Source: Shinella sp. (GTDB taxonomy: Bacteria > Pseudomonadota > Alphaproteobacteria > Rhizobiales > Rhizobiaceae). From it: a stretch of 64,000 bases of DNA. The stretch is from assembly GCA_003248775.1 (NCBI GenBank), contig QFQX01000010.1, positions 1 to 64,000 of the forward strand, in the 5' to 3' direction. Each line of letters starts with the position of its first letter. The stretch's first letter is position 1. Positions 45,433 to 54,196 of this stretch are shown here, in pieces. A program made the translations under genes and the position numbers. The notes beneath the pieces are model-generated. The model was not told where the DNA came from. It made no database searches and saw only the letters and a list, made by a program, of their open reading frames with translations.

Positions 45433-45764
45433 GACAGCGATCCCGCTTGGGGCAGGGCCATATTCATCAAAGGCGGCGGAGCAAACCGTCGCCTTTTTGT
45501 CGTTTCTCCCGAGAATGCGATGGAACAATAATCCGCGTGCTGCGTTCCCTCTTCGCTAAAGCGAAGTTCGGGGCTGGGCTTCACACTGGTCTTTAATCAA
45601 TAGTGATGTGTCGCAGGTTCCCTACAGCTTTATGATGTTAATAATGGGTTCAGGATGAACCGGATAGCCTGATGCCAAGTCTTGTCGATACCATGATTTG
45701 TCATCGCCCCGTCGCGCAAGACCCGCCTTGAGCATCCCGATTAAGCAGGGAATGGAGAAATGAA
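45433..45764. other. gene-free interval
   Basis: It holds the gbcAB terminator at its left end and presumably the BA14K promoter. AT-rich patches near 45590-45660 are candidate promoter sequence. No reading frame is supported. Confidence 0.45.
45469..45499 (+). terminator. terminator after gbcB
   Basis: AAAGGCGGCGG and CCGTCGCCTTTTTG form a stem with one bulged base ending in TTTTT, 37 bp past the stop. Confidence 0.8.
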
Positions 45765-46187
45765 ATGACAAACATGATGAAGCGCTGGGCGGCCGCTGCC
45801 CTGGCTTGCGCTGTCGTGCTGACGAGCTTCGTGCCGTCGCAGGCGATGCCGGTGACCGCGCCCGTCACGGCAAAGTCCGATGTGACCGTGGTCGACTATT
45901 ATCGCCGCCCTCCGCCTGGCTATTACCAGGGTTATCGTGGCTATCGCGATTATCGCCCCGGCTATCGTCGTCACAATGACGGCTGGTGGTATCCGCTTGC
46001 CGCCTTCGGCGCAGGTGTCGTCATTGGTGGTGCCTTGGCCGCACCGCCGGCTCCGCCGCGCGCCGCCGGCATCAATCCGCGGCATTATGAGTGGTGCTAT
46101 GCAAGGTATCGTTCCTACGATTCCTACAGCAACACCTTCCAGCCGAACTACGGCCCGCGCCGTCAGTGCCTGTCGCCTTATTATTGA
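45765..46187 (+). CDS. BA14K-family exported protein
   Basis: The 140-aa protein has a signal peptide (about 1-28, cleaving near SQA-MPV), a Tyr/Arg/Gly-rich repeat (YRGYRDYRPGYRR), a central hydrophobic segment (WYPLAAFGAGVVIGGALAA) and the BA14K C-terminal motif (HYEWCYARYRSYDSYSNTFQPNYGPRRQC). BA14K is a Brucella immunoreactive protein with weak lectin-like claims; the rhizobial function is not known. A good ribosome site (GGAATGGAG) precedes the start. Confidence 0.85.
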   Translation: MTNMMKRWAAAALACAVVLTSFVPSQAMPVTAPVTAKSDVTVVDYYRRPPPGYYQGYRGYRDYRPGYRRHNDGWWYPLAAFGAGVVIGGALAAPPAPPRAAGINPRHYEWCYARYRSYDSYSNTFQPNYGPRRQCLSPYY

Positions 46188-46213
46188 TCGCAGGCCCTTC
46201 AATTGAGATCACG

Positions 46214-46245
46214 ATGCCCGGCCGCTGGTCGGGCATTTCGTTTTT
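46214..46245. terminator. terminator between BA14K and corA genes
   Basis: ATGCCCG and CGGGCAT with a 9-base loop, followed by TTCGTTTTT, lies between the convergent stops at 46187 and 46259. Confidence 0.75.
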
Positions 46246-46258
46246 CGGGGCGCCTGTT

Positions 46259-47257
46259 TCAAAGGATGCCGGCGCGCCTGAGGATCAGCCATGCAGCAAG
46301 GATCGAGACGGCTATGAAGCCGATGGCCCAGAGCGTGCCGCCGATGCCCTCGGCAAACGGCAGTGACGAGGTGTTCATCCCGAAGAAGCCGGTGACCAGT
46401 GATGGCGGCAGCAGGAAGGCCGTCATCAGCGACAGGATGTAGAGGTGGCGGTTGGTTTCCGAGGAAAGCTTGGAATCGATTTCTTCATGCAGCAGCCGCG
46501 CCCTTTCCTGCAGCGCATAGACGTCGTTGTCGGCCGCCTCCAGCCGGTTCACCAGCCGTTCCGCCACATCCTCGAAGCCTGACGGCAGTTCATCGTCATC
46601 GGCCGCCGCCGCGCGACGCATCAGCGCCAGCATGGTGCGCAGGTGCCGGTGCAGCCTGACGACGACGCGGCGCACTGGAGCAAGCCGTCGACGCTCGTCG
46701 CGAAGCTCGCTGTCATAGACGAAGTCCTCGATGGCGTTCAGTTCGTCGGTCAGTTCCAGCACCACGGACATGATGCCCCGCTGGAACTCCACCACCAGTG
46801 CTTCGAAGATCTGGATCGGCTGGCGGAACTTCGCCGCGTTCTTCTCGATCGCAGCCCGGACCGGATCGATCGACCTGACAGGCTGGAGGCGCGTGGTAAT
46901 GATGAAACCATTGGCCAGCGCAAAATGCAGCCAGCCGATATCGCGGGTCGTGGTATCGAACTCCCGCTGGAAATCGACAAGCGTGCCATAGAATGCCTGT
47001 TCGTCCACGGTCAGCGCGGCATGGGCTTCGTGAGTGGTCAGCGCTGCGCGCGCCTGCTCGGTCAGACCGGGAAAGTTTTCCAGAAAGGCGGTGCAGCGCG
47101 CATCGGCGAGACTGAGATGCAGCCAGACGAAGCTGCCTTCCTCGATCCCGATATCGGCGGGGTCGGTTTCGGGCGAAAACCGGGTCGCCCGGCCGGAAGA
47201 TGCGTTGATGACATAGCCCCAGACCAACCCGGGAATTTTCGTGGCGAGGGGATGCAT
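46259..47257 (-). CDS. CorA/ZntB-family divalent cation channel
   Basis: The 332-aa protein has the CorA fold: a long N-terminal cytoplasmic domain and two C-terminal membrane helices (ILSLMTAFLLPPSLVTGFFGMN and WAIGFIAVSILAAWLIL) with the signature GMN at the first helix end (GMNTSSLPF). It resembles the ZntB subgroup, so it may export Zn2+ or transport Mg2+. It is 71 bp downstream of the ion channel gene and in the same direction. Confidence 0.85.
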   Translation of the reverse strand: MHPLATKIPGLVWGYVINASSGRATRFSPETDPADIGIEEGSFVWLHLSLADARCTAFLENFPGLTEQARAALTTHEAHAALTVDEQAFYGTLVDFQREFDTTTRDIGWLHFALANGFIITTRLQPVRSIDPVRAAIEKNAAKFRQPIQIFEALVVEFQRGIMSVVLELTDELNAIEDFVYDSELRDERRRLAPVRRVVVRLHRHLRTMLALMRRAAAADDDELPSGFEDVAERLVNRLEAADNDVYALQERARLLHEEIDSKLSSETNRHLYILSLMTAFLLPPSLVTGFFGMNTSSLPFAEGIGGTLWAIGFIAVSILAAWLILRRAGIL

Positions 47258-47328
47258 CGGTCAGCTCCGGAAACGGCCCGCCAGCGCTTCTATGCCTGCA
47301 TTGTGACAGTTCGATTACAGTCTTTGTG

Positions 47329-48396
47329 TCACAGCAGTGACAGCAGCACGGAGCAGATGCAGATCAGCAGGAAGCTCATCGGGATGGAGAAGCGGATATT
47401 GGCGCGGATCGTCTCTTCCAGATGCGGATATCGCCGTCGTCCCGGAAAGTTGGCGTCCGTCAGCAGCATGGAGACGAGAAGCACGAGGACGAGGTAGAAA
47501 TAGCCGAGCGACACCATGAAGGCCACGGGAGAATTCATCGAGATGGCACCGGGAAAGCTGGATTCATAGGTGAAGCCAAGCGCGGCGAGTGCGAGAAGGG
47601 CGGAATAGGTCATCGGTGCCTCGTCGCCCCGCAGGCGGGCCGGTGCCCATAGCAGGAACAGCGACACCGATAGCACGGCGGCAAAGGGAACGAAGATCGG
47701 CAGCACATATTGCTGCCATTTGCGCTGTATCTCCGTCGATGCCTTGATCCTCACGAAGGGCTTGGCATTCCAGCCATAGAAACGCTCCATCACGAATTGC
47801 AGCGACCGGGCGGTCCAGCTGTTGGCCGAAAGCTCCGGCGAGACCGCGGCAAGTTCCCGGTCGATGTCGTTCATCACGAAGATGACCTCGTCGGCCGAGT
47901 GCCGGGGCGTGACAAGCGAGAGCGTCAGCCTCTGGCGGTCGAACGGAAACGTCGTCATATCGACGCTGACCCGGAAATCCGCATCGATCCTCTGGATGCG
48001 GGTCACGGTGCCGTCAGCCCGCATCGTTAGCGCTACGGAGCCGGATCGCGGTTCGCCAATGCAGTTCTCGATCTCGGTTGCCGGCGTCCAGATGCCGGCG
48101 AGCTTCTCCTCCGCCTCGGCGCCGACATAGTCGAAGCGGGCGAAGCCGGTCGTCTTGGGATCGAAGGCCTGCGTCGGGTCCTTCCAGCGTTCGGTGGTCT
48201 CGATCGTCATCGAGGCTTCACCCGAAGTCTCGTTGAACTTGGAAATGTCCAGCACGCGCATCGAGAAGTGGACGGCGAGCGGCAGGTGTATGCCTCTTGG
48301 CAGGCGAGGAGTCTCGTTCGCCATCGCCGTTCCCGAAAGGGCGAGCGCAAGCCAGCCGGCGAAGGCAAGGATCAGGCGCAGGAGGGCCGGCTTCAC
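47329..48396 (-). CDS. prokaryotic pentameric ligand-gated ion channel
   Basis: The 355-aa protein has a signal peptide (1-26), an extracellular beta domain with the family's FPFDRQ loop (150-155), and four membrane helices: M1 with conserved Pro (YVLPIFVPFAAVLSVSLFLLW, 230-250), M2 (about 262-280), M3 (about 288-312) and M4 (335-355). ESSFPGAISMNSP (278-290) matches the GLIC M2-M3 loop ETNLPKTPYM. No Cys-loop is present, as in other bacterial members. It starts at GTG, overlapping the TGA stop of the Cache-HAMP gene (GTGA), so the two are translationally coupled. The gating signal is unknown. Confidence 0.88.
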   Translation of the reverse strand: MKPALLRLILAFAGWLALALSGTAMANETPRLPRGIHLPLAVHFSMRVLDISKFNETSGEASMTIETTERWKDPTQAFDPKTTGFARFDYVGAEAEEKLAGIWTPATEIENCIGEPRSGSVALTMRADGTVTRIQRIDADFRVSVDMTTFPFDRQRLTLSLVTPRHSADEVIFVMNDIDRELAAVSPELSANSWTARSLQFVMERFYGWNAKPFVRIKASTEIQRKWQQYVLPIFVPFAAVLSVSLFLLWAPARLRGDEAPMTYSALLALAALGFTYESSFPGAISMNSPVAFMVSLGYFYLVLVLLVSMLLTDANFPGRRRYPHLEETIRANIRFSIPMSFLLICICSVLLSLL

Positions 48397-49526
48397 GTGG
48401 CACCTCCGTCATTGACCTTGCTCTCCGCGCCGCCACGGCCGGCCGACAGGCTGCCTATGGCGTTCTTGAGCCGCCGGAGATCGCCATGGTCGCTGCCTTC
48501 GGGGGCAGATCCTTCGGTTTTTCCTGATGCCAACGCTTCCGCATGGTCGGCGAGATCGGCAAGGGGGCGGATCAGCATTGCGCGCAGAGCAACGGTAAGG
48601 ATCGAGAAAACGACGATACCGCCGACTGCGGCAACGATCACAGCCATCGCGATTGACCGCAGGAAGCCGCTTTCGATCGAGGAAAAGTCGCGCACGATGA
48701 AGATCGTCCCGATCATCCGGCCGGAATAGTCCAGAAGCGGCTGGGCGAAGGTGCCGTACCGGTGGTCGTCAAGCTCCACCATGGCCGATGTCGGCTCGCG
48801 GGAAAGGCCGATGGCGCGGCGGTCGTAGAGCTTCTGGAAAAGGGCGGTGTCGGTTGCAGATTCGATAGCAAGCCCGGAACCATCGGCTTTCACGGCGCTG
48901 TCCTTCGGGGTGATGCCCGTCATCGCCGGGCTGAGGAACAGGGCGTAATCGGCTCCCGATGCCGACTTGGCGATTTCCAGCAGCGTTTTGAGGTCGACGC
49001 CGACCTCCACCGTGCCGACCAGCGTTTCGCCTTCCAGCATCGGGGCGACCGCGCGCAGGCTGAGACCGGCAAGCCCGACTTCCAGCCCCTTCTGCAGGAT
49101 ATGGCTGCGGTTGGCGGCAAGGATCATCGGTCGGATCGTCGAAAGATCCTGCCCGAAATTCTTGGGATCCTGCACGCGCAGGAAGCTCTTGATGTCGGTG
49201 GTGTGGAAATGCAGCATGTTGACGCCGGCTTCGCTGGCCAGCGCGTCGTAGGTGGGTTTCAGAAGCGAGGTCAGTCCCTCGCGGTCGCCCTTTTTCATCA
49301 GGTCGAGCACGAGCGGGTCCTTGGCGATGCGGTCGGCATGGGTTGCCGAGAGGCTGGCCGATTGCGCCATCGATGATGTGAGCAGCAGGGCGGTTGCCTG
49401 CATCTCGTCGCCCTTGGCGGCCTCGAGCTGGCGACGGGTGCCATCGACGATAATGTAGCCGCCCAGCCCGAGAATGGTGGCGAGCAGGATTGCTGTCACG
49501 AGTGCGAGAGATCGGTCGAGGGTCAT
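48393..49526 (-). CDS. Cache-HAMP membrane sensor without output domain
   Basis: The 377-aa protein has TM1 (about 7-28), a large extracytoplasmic Cache-type domain (about 30-285) with HFHTTDIKSFLRVQDPKNFGQDLS and GLEVGLAGLSLRAVAPMLEGETLVGTVEVGVDLK (the Cache_3-type signature), TM2 (about 287-310) and a short HAMP-like region (about 310-360). Nothing follows: no kinase, GGDEF or methyl-accepting domain. The C-terminus is low-complexity. It is transcribed directly before the channel and overlaps it by 4 bases, so its output may be that channel. Confidence 0.85.
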   Translation of the reverse strand: MTLDRSLALVTAILLATILGLGGYIIVDGTRRQLEAAKGDEMQATALLLTSSMAQSASLSATHADRIAKDPLVLDLMKKGDREGLTSLLKPTYDALASEAGVNMLHFHTTDIKSFLRVQDPKNFGQDLSTIRPMILAANRSHILQKGLEVGLAGLSLRAVAPMLEGETLVGTVEVGVDLKTLLEIAKSASGADYALFLSPAMTGITPKDSAVKADGSGLAIESATDTALFQKLYDRRAIGLSREPTSAMVELDDHRYGTFAQPLLDYSGRMIGTIFIVRDFSSIESGFLRSIAMAVIVAAVGGIVVFSILTVALRAMLIRPLADLADHAEALASGKTEGSAPEGSDHGDLRRLKNAIGSLSAGRGGAESKVNDGGAT

Positions 49527-49783
49527 AGGGGGCGTCCGGGATCGCTGTAATCTGAATGAGGTACGGCAATCCAGGCGGCGCTGTATCGTCCAAGTTTGGG
49601 CGCATCGTTACGACTGCCGCCGCTTCGGGGCGCAGGCTGCCGCATCGTCCCGAAAGAGCCGATGTCGCAAAAAGATTTGACGTTTACGTAAAAATAAACT
49701 AGCCAAAAGACCAGTTGCGGGATCTCTTTCGCGGGTGGAGAAAGGGTCCGATGGGGCAACGGCAAAGCAGGAGGAAGCTGTCC

Positions 49784-51574
49784 ATGTACAAGGCACCGGT
49801 TGAGGAAATTGCTTTCACGCTGAAATACGTGGCGGGCATGGGCGATGCGCTGGAGCAGGGGCAGTTGGGCGATCTCAGCGACGATCTCGTCGACGCCATT
49901 CTGGAAGAGGCAGGACGCTTCGCCAGCGATGAGGTCGCGCCGCTTGCCGTAATCGGCGATAGGCAGGGCGCACGCCTTGTGGACGGCAAGGTCGAGGTGC
50001 CGGACGGCTGGGCGGATCTCTATCGTCACTGGGCAGAGGGCGGCTGGAATTCGCTCGTCGCTTCGCCGGCTTTCGGCGGGCAGGGGCTGCCGCACATGTT
50101 GAACGTCGCGGCTCTGGAAATGTGGAATTCCGGCTCCATGGCCTTCGCCCTCGGTCCGACGCTGACCATGGGTGCCGTCGAAGCCGTGACGGCCCATGGC
50201 AGCGCCGAACTCAAGGAAAAATACCTGCACAAGATGGTCTCCGGCGAATGGACCGGCACCATGAACCTGACCGAACCCCATGCGGGTTCGGATCTCGGCG
50301 CGATGAAGACCCGCGCCGAGCGCCGTGATGACGGCACCTATCGCATTTTCGGCCAGAAGATCTTCATCACCTGGGGCGAGCACGAAATCACCCGCAACAT
50401 CGTCCATCTGGTCCTCGCCCGCCTGCCGGATGCGCCGGCCGGTACGCGTGGCATTTCGCTCTTCCTCGTGCCCAAATACCTCGTCAATGACGACGGCTCG
50501 CTCGGTGCTCGCAACGATCTCCATTGCCATTCGCTGGAACATAAGCTTGGCATCCATGGCTCGCCCACTTGCACCATGATCTATGGCGACGGCCGCTACG
50601 GCGATGAAGCCGGGGCAATCGGCTACCTGATCGGCGAGGAGAACAAGGGCCTCGCCTGCATGTTCACCATGATGAACAATGCCCGTCTGGCTGTCGGCAT
50701 GCAGGGCGTGGCGATCTGCGAGGCCGCCACCCAGAAGGCGGTGGCTTTCGCGAAGGAACGCACGCAGGGCAAAGCCCCGGGTTGGTCGGGTTCTGGCCAG
50801 ACGGGGAGCATGAGCCCGATCATCGAGCATCCCGACGTCGCCCGCATGCTGCTGACGATGAAAGCGCTGACTCAGGGCGCGCGCGCCATTTGCTATACCT
50901 GCGCCCACGCAACGGACATGGCTCACCACGCGCGCGGCGACCGAGCCGCCCACTGGCAGGAGCGCGCAGCGCTGCTCACCCCGATTGCCAAGTCCTTCGC
51001 CACCGATGCCGGCGTCGATGTCGCATCGCTCGGCATCCAGGTTCATGGCGGCATGGGCTTTATCGAGGAAACCGGTGCCGCCCGTTACCTGCGCGATGCC
51101 CGCATCGCCCCGATCTACGAAGGCACCAACGGCATTCAGGCGATCGATCTGGTCACCCGCAAGCTGCCGCTGTCGAACGGTGACCATGTCAGGGGCTTCA
51201 TCACTGAACTCAGGGAGATCGTTTCCTCTGTTCGCGGCCTGAACCGGGATGGTTTCGGCACGACGGCAGACCGTCTGGAGTCGAGCCTTGCCGATCTCGA
51301 TGAGGCCACCGAATGGCTGCTCACCCGGATCGCTGAGGGCAACATCGCCGCAGCACTTGCAGGCGCCACCCCTTACCAGCGGCTGTTCGGTCTTTCGCTG
51401 ACCGGCGCCTATCTCGCCAAGGGCGCGCTCGCCGATGCCGAGACCGGCGGTTTCGAGCGCGTCGCGCTCTGCCGCTTCGCCGCCGAAAACCTGATCGCCG
51501 AAACGGCGGCACTGAAGGACCGCGTGATCAACGGCGAGGCGAGCCTGACGTCCGCGCGCGCTCTTCTCGGCTAG
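49784..51574 (+). CDS. acyl-CoA dehydrogenase, long (DmdC/FadE-like) type
   Basis: The 596-aa flavoenzyme is an acyl-CoA dehydrogenase with a C-terminal extension, of the type including DmdC (3-methylmercaptopropionyl-CoA dehydrogenase). TMNLTEPHAGSDLGAMKTRAE is the FAD/substrate region, MNNARLAVGMQGVAICEAA and YEGTNGIQAIDL the C-terminal motifs; the Glu in EGTNGIQ is the usual catalytic base position. ATG at 49784 has GGAGGAAG upstream. A crotonase follows after 190 bp. The substrate chain length is not assignable. Confidence 0.9.
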   Translation: MYKAPVEEIAFTLKYVAGMGDALEQGQLGDLSDDLVDAILEEAGRFASDEVAPLAVIGDRQGARLVDGKVEVPDGWADLYRHWAEGGWNSLVASPAFGGQGLPHMLNVAALEMWNSGSMAFALGPTLTMGAVEAVTAHGSAELKEKYLHKMVSGEWTGTMNLTEPHAGSDLGAMKTRAERRDDGTYRIFGQKIFITWGEHEITRNIVHLVLARLPDAPAGTRGISLFLVPKYLVNDDGSLGARNDLHCHSLEHKLGIHGSPTCTMIYGDGRYGDEAGAIGYLIGEENKGLACMFTMMNNARLAVGMQGVAICEAATQKAVAFAKERTQGKAPGWSGSGQTGSMSPIIEHPDVARMLLTMKALTQGARAICYTCAHATDMAHHARGDRAAHWQERAALLTPIAKSFATDAGVDVASLGIQVHGGMGFIEETGAARYLRDARIAPIYEGTNGIQAIDLVTRKLPLSNGDHVRGFITELREIVSSVRGLNRDGFGTTADRLESSLADLDEATEWLLTRIAEGNIAAALAGATPYQRLFGLSLTGAYLAKGALADAETGGFERVALCRFAAENLIAETAALKDRVINGEASLTSARALLG

Positions 51575-51764
51575 TACCCGTCTCCAGCCTCTCCCTGCAA
51601 GGGGCAGGGGCTTGGCTTCCGTCACCGCTTTGATCCGGTTCAGGCGCAGGGCGGCTCATCGAGGTTCTCGCCCCACTCGTGGGGGAGACCGGCAGGCCGG
51701 AACGGGAGTTTTCGTTTGAACCAGCCTCCCGATCGGGAGTGCAACGCCAACTGGGAAAGATTTT

Positions 51765-52526
51765 ATGACCGACCACATCCTGATCGAACGCCCCGAGGCC
51801 TATCCCGGTGTTCTGGTGATCCGCTTCAACCGCCCGGAAAAGAAGAACGCCATCACCAAGGCGATGTACCAGAAGATGACCGCCGGCCTTCTCGAAGGCG
51901 AGACCGATCCGGCGATCCGCACCATTGCGCTGCTGGGAACCGAAGGCTGCTTCTCCGCTGGCAACGACATGGCCGACTTCCTCGCCTATGCCATGGCCGG
52001 AACCGTCGATCAGCCGGCGGCCTTCGAGGTGCTGAAGGCGATCTGGAGCGTGTCGAAGCCGGTCGTCTCGGGCGTCGATGGTCTTGCCATCGGCATCGGC
52101 ACGACCATCAACATGCATTGCGACATGACGATTGCCTCCGATCGCAGCCTGTTCAAGACCCCCTTCGTCGATCTCGCTCTGGTGCCGGAAGCCGGCTCCA
52201 GCCTGCTTGCGCCGCGCATGATGGGGCAGCAGCGGGCCTTTGCCCTGCTCGCCGCCGGAGAGGGCTTCTCCGCCGCCGAGGCGAAGGAGGCGGGCCTGAT
52301 CTGGAAGATCGTTGCCCCGGAAGCCGTCGAGCCCGAGACGCTGAAACTTGCCGCCTCGCTGGCCGCCAAGCCGCCGGAAGCCATGCGCATCACCCGCGAC
52401 CTGCTGCGCGGCGACCGCGGCGAACTGCTCGCCCGCATGGAAGAGGAAATCGCCCATTTTATCGAGCGCCTGAAGAGCGCGGAGGCAATGTCCTCCTTCC
52501 AGAGCTTCATGAAGGGGCGCGGATAA
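51765..52526 (+). CDS. crotonase-family enoyl-CoA hydratase/isomerase
   Basis: The 253-aa protein has the crotonase oxyanion-hole segments RPEKKNAITKAMYQ and GCFSAGNDMADF, and VSGVDGLAIGIGTTINMHCDMTIAS. The second catalytic region is FKTPFVDLALVPEAGSS: the Glu of VPEAG corresponds to E164 of rat hydratase, while the E144 position is Phe, which points to isomerase-type chemistry. It follows the acyl-CoA dehydrogenase and may share its pathway, though the gap is 190 bp with a C/G-rich hairpin region. Confidence 0.87.
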   Translation: MTDHILIERPEAYPGVLVIRFNRPEKKNAITKAMYQKMTAGLLEGETDPAIRTIALLGTEGCFSAGNDMADFLAYAMAGTVDQPAAFEVLKAIWSVSKPVVSGVDGLAIGIGTTINMHCDMTIASDRSLFKTPFVDLALVPEAGSSLLAPRMMGQQRAFALLAAGEGFSAAEAKEAGLIWKIVAPEAVEPETLKLAASLAAKPPEAMRITRDLLRGDRGELLARMEEEIAHFIERLKSAEAMSSFQSFMKGRG

Positions 52527-52627
52527 CGCGGAGACAGCCGGAGCGGCGAGGCCATAATCTCGCCCCTTGGTGCTTCCTTAATCACTGATGGTCTCTTATC
52601 GACGCAGGAAAACGGAGGAGCCGAACG

Positions 52628-52924
52628 GTGAAGAGTTCAGTTAACAGCCTCGCGCTCGCAATGATCGTGACCGCTGCCGCCATGCTGGAGCCGCTGACGA
52701 CGGCCGTCGCTTTCGCCCAGAGCGGCGGAACTATCGTCAACAGCCAGACCATTCGGCTGAAGCCGCAGCCCGGTGTGCGTCCGCAACGTTATTATTGTGC
52801 TGTTGATCCGCCGGCCAGCGCCAAGATGAGCGGGCAGTTCACTTGCCCGGCTGAGCCCGGCCGTGTCGGTGGCCGTTGCCGCTGCGCCAATGTCACCGGC
52901 TCCGGCACGCTCTACACCTATTGA
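52628..52924 (+). CDS. small exported Cys-containing protein
   Basis: The 98-aa protein has a signal peptide (about 1-32, ending FAQ) and four cysteines in the mature part (YYCAVD, FTCPAE, GRCRCAN), likely forming two disulfides in the periplasm. The GGAGCCGAACG upstream supports the ATG. No family is recognised. Confidence 0.6.
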   Translation: MKSSVNSLALAMIVTAAAMLEPLTTAVAFAQSGGTIVNSQTIRLKPQPGVRPQRYYCAVDPPASAKMSGQFTCPAEPGRVGGRCRCANVTGSGTLYTY

Positions 52925-52942
52925 AGGACCGGCTGCGGGCCA

Positions 52943-54196
52943 TCACCCCTTGGAGAGCGTTGCCACCACTTCGACATGCGGCGACCACAGGAACTGGTCG
53001 ATCGGCGTCACGCTGTCGATGCGATAGCCGCCGGCTGTCAGCAGCGCAAGATCGCGGGCAAGCGATAGCGGATTGCAGCTCACGGCGACGATCTTCTTGA
53101 CGGAGGAGCGGGCGAGTTCCTTGCACTGCGCTTCGGCGCCTGCGCGCGGCGGGTCGAAGACCACGGCATCGAAGACCTTGAGTTCGGAAGTCATCAGCGG
53201 GCGGCGGAAAAGATCGCGCTTCTCTATCTTGACGGGTTTAAGCCCCTGCGTGTTGCGCGCGGCGAAGTCGAGCGCCTTCAGGGCCTTCTCCTCGCTTTCT
53301 ACGGCCTGCACCTGCGCGGTGCGGGCGAGCCTGAGCGCAAACGTGCCGATGCCGGCGAAGAGATCGGCGACGCGCTTGGCCTTGCCGACATGCTGGAGCG
53401 TCAGCCACGCCATCGCTTCCTCGGCAGCGATGGTCGCCTGGGTGAAGGCGCCCGGCGGCGGAAATACGGCGACGCCGGAAAAGTCGAGAACCGGTTTCTG
53501 CGGTTCGATCACCACTTCGCCATTGAACGAGACGCGGGTGATGCCGCGCATCGCGAGCACCGTTTCCGTGATGGCGCGGCGGTCCTTGTCGGCGAGTGTC
53601 TTGATGCCGTCCAGCGCGATGTCGAGGCCGGAAAGCGTTTCGATCACCGTCATCCGGAACGGCTCGGCATTGGTCGTGGCGGCCCAGCCGATCTTTCTCA
53701 GTGCATCCAGCCTCGACAGGATGCCTGCCGAGGCGATGGGACATTCCTCGATGGCGACGATGTGGTGGCTTTCCGCCTGGTTGAAGCCGATCAGCAGTTC
53801 CTTCTCGGTGCGCCGCGCGGCAAACACCACGCGTCGACGCTGGCCGGGATCGGCCTCGATGATTTCTTTAACAGGAACGTCTATGCCCTTGGACTTAAGC
53901 GCGGAAACGACCAGCGACCGCTTGAAGGCGTTGTAGGCGGGCTTGGCCATATGCTGCAGCGAACAGCCGCCACAGCTTCCGCCGACACCATCGGGGCCGA
54001 AATGGCGACAGGCGGGGGTGATGCGCTCGCTGGAGGTCTCGGTGTAGGAGATGATTGTGCCCTGGTTCTTGACGCGGGCGATGGCAAGCTTTTCGCCGGG
54101 CAGTGAGAAGGGAACGTAAATCGGGCCGGCCGTGCCATGGGCGATGCCGTCGCCCTGCGCGCCGAGGCTGTCGATGGTGACGGTTTCCGTGCTCAT
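52943..54196 (-). CDS. class I SAM-dependent RNA methyltransferase (RlmD/TrmA type)
   Basis: The 417-aa uridine-C5 methyltransferase family member has an N-terminal TRAM-like domain (VTIDSLGAQGDGIAHGTAGPIYVPF), an Fe-S cluster motif (ACRHFGPDGVGGSCGGCSLQHM), and the C-terminal catalytic VSCNPLSLARDL with the nucleophilic Cys. The target is probably 23S rRNA uridine-1939-like, by family. Its start overlaps the stop of tlyA by 4 bases. Confidence 0.9.
   Translation of the reverse strand: MSTETVTIDSLGAQGDGIAHGTAGPIYVPFSLPGEKLAIARVKNQGTIISYTETSSERITPACRHFGPDGVGGSCGGCSLQHMAKPAYNAFKRSLVVSALKSKGIDVPVKEIIEADPGQRRRVVFAARRTEKELLIGFNQAESHHIVAIEECPIASAGILSRLDALRKIGWAATTNAEPFRMTVIETLSGLDIALDGIKTLADKDRRAITETVLAMRGITRVSFNGEVVIEPQKPVLDFSGVAVFPPPGAFTQATIAAEEAMAWLTLQHVGKAKRVADLFAGIGTFALRLARTAQVQAVESEEKALKALDFAARNTQGLKPVKIEKRDLFRRPLMTSELKVFDAVVFDPPRAGAEAQCKELARSSVKKIVAVSCNPLSLARDLALLTAGGYRIDSVTPIDQFLWSPHVEVVATLSKG

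Noticed and set aside
49523..51625. A 700-codon open frame antisense to the acyl-CoA dehydrogenase
   Set aside because: The dehydrogenase has clear family motifs on the other strand, and this frame has none.
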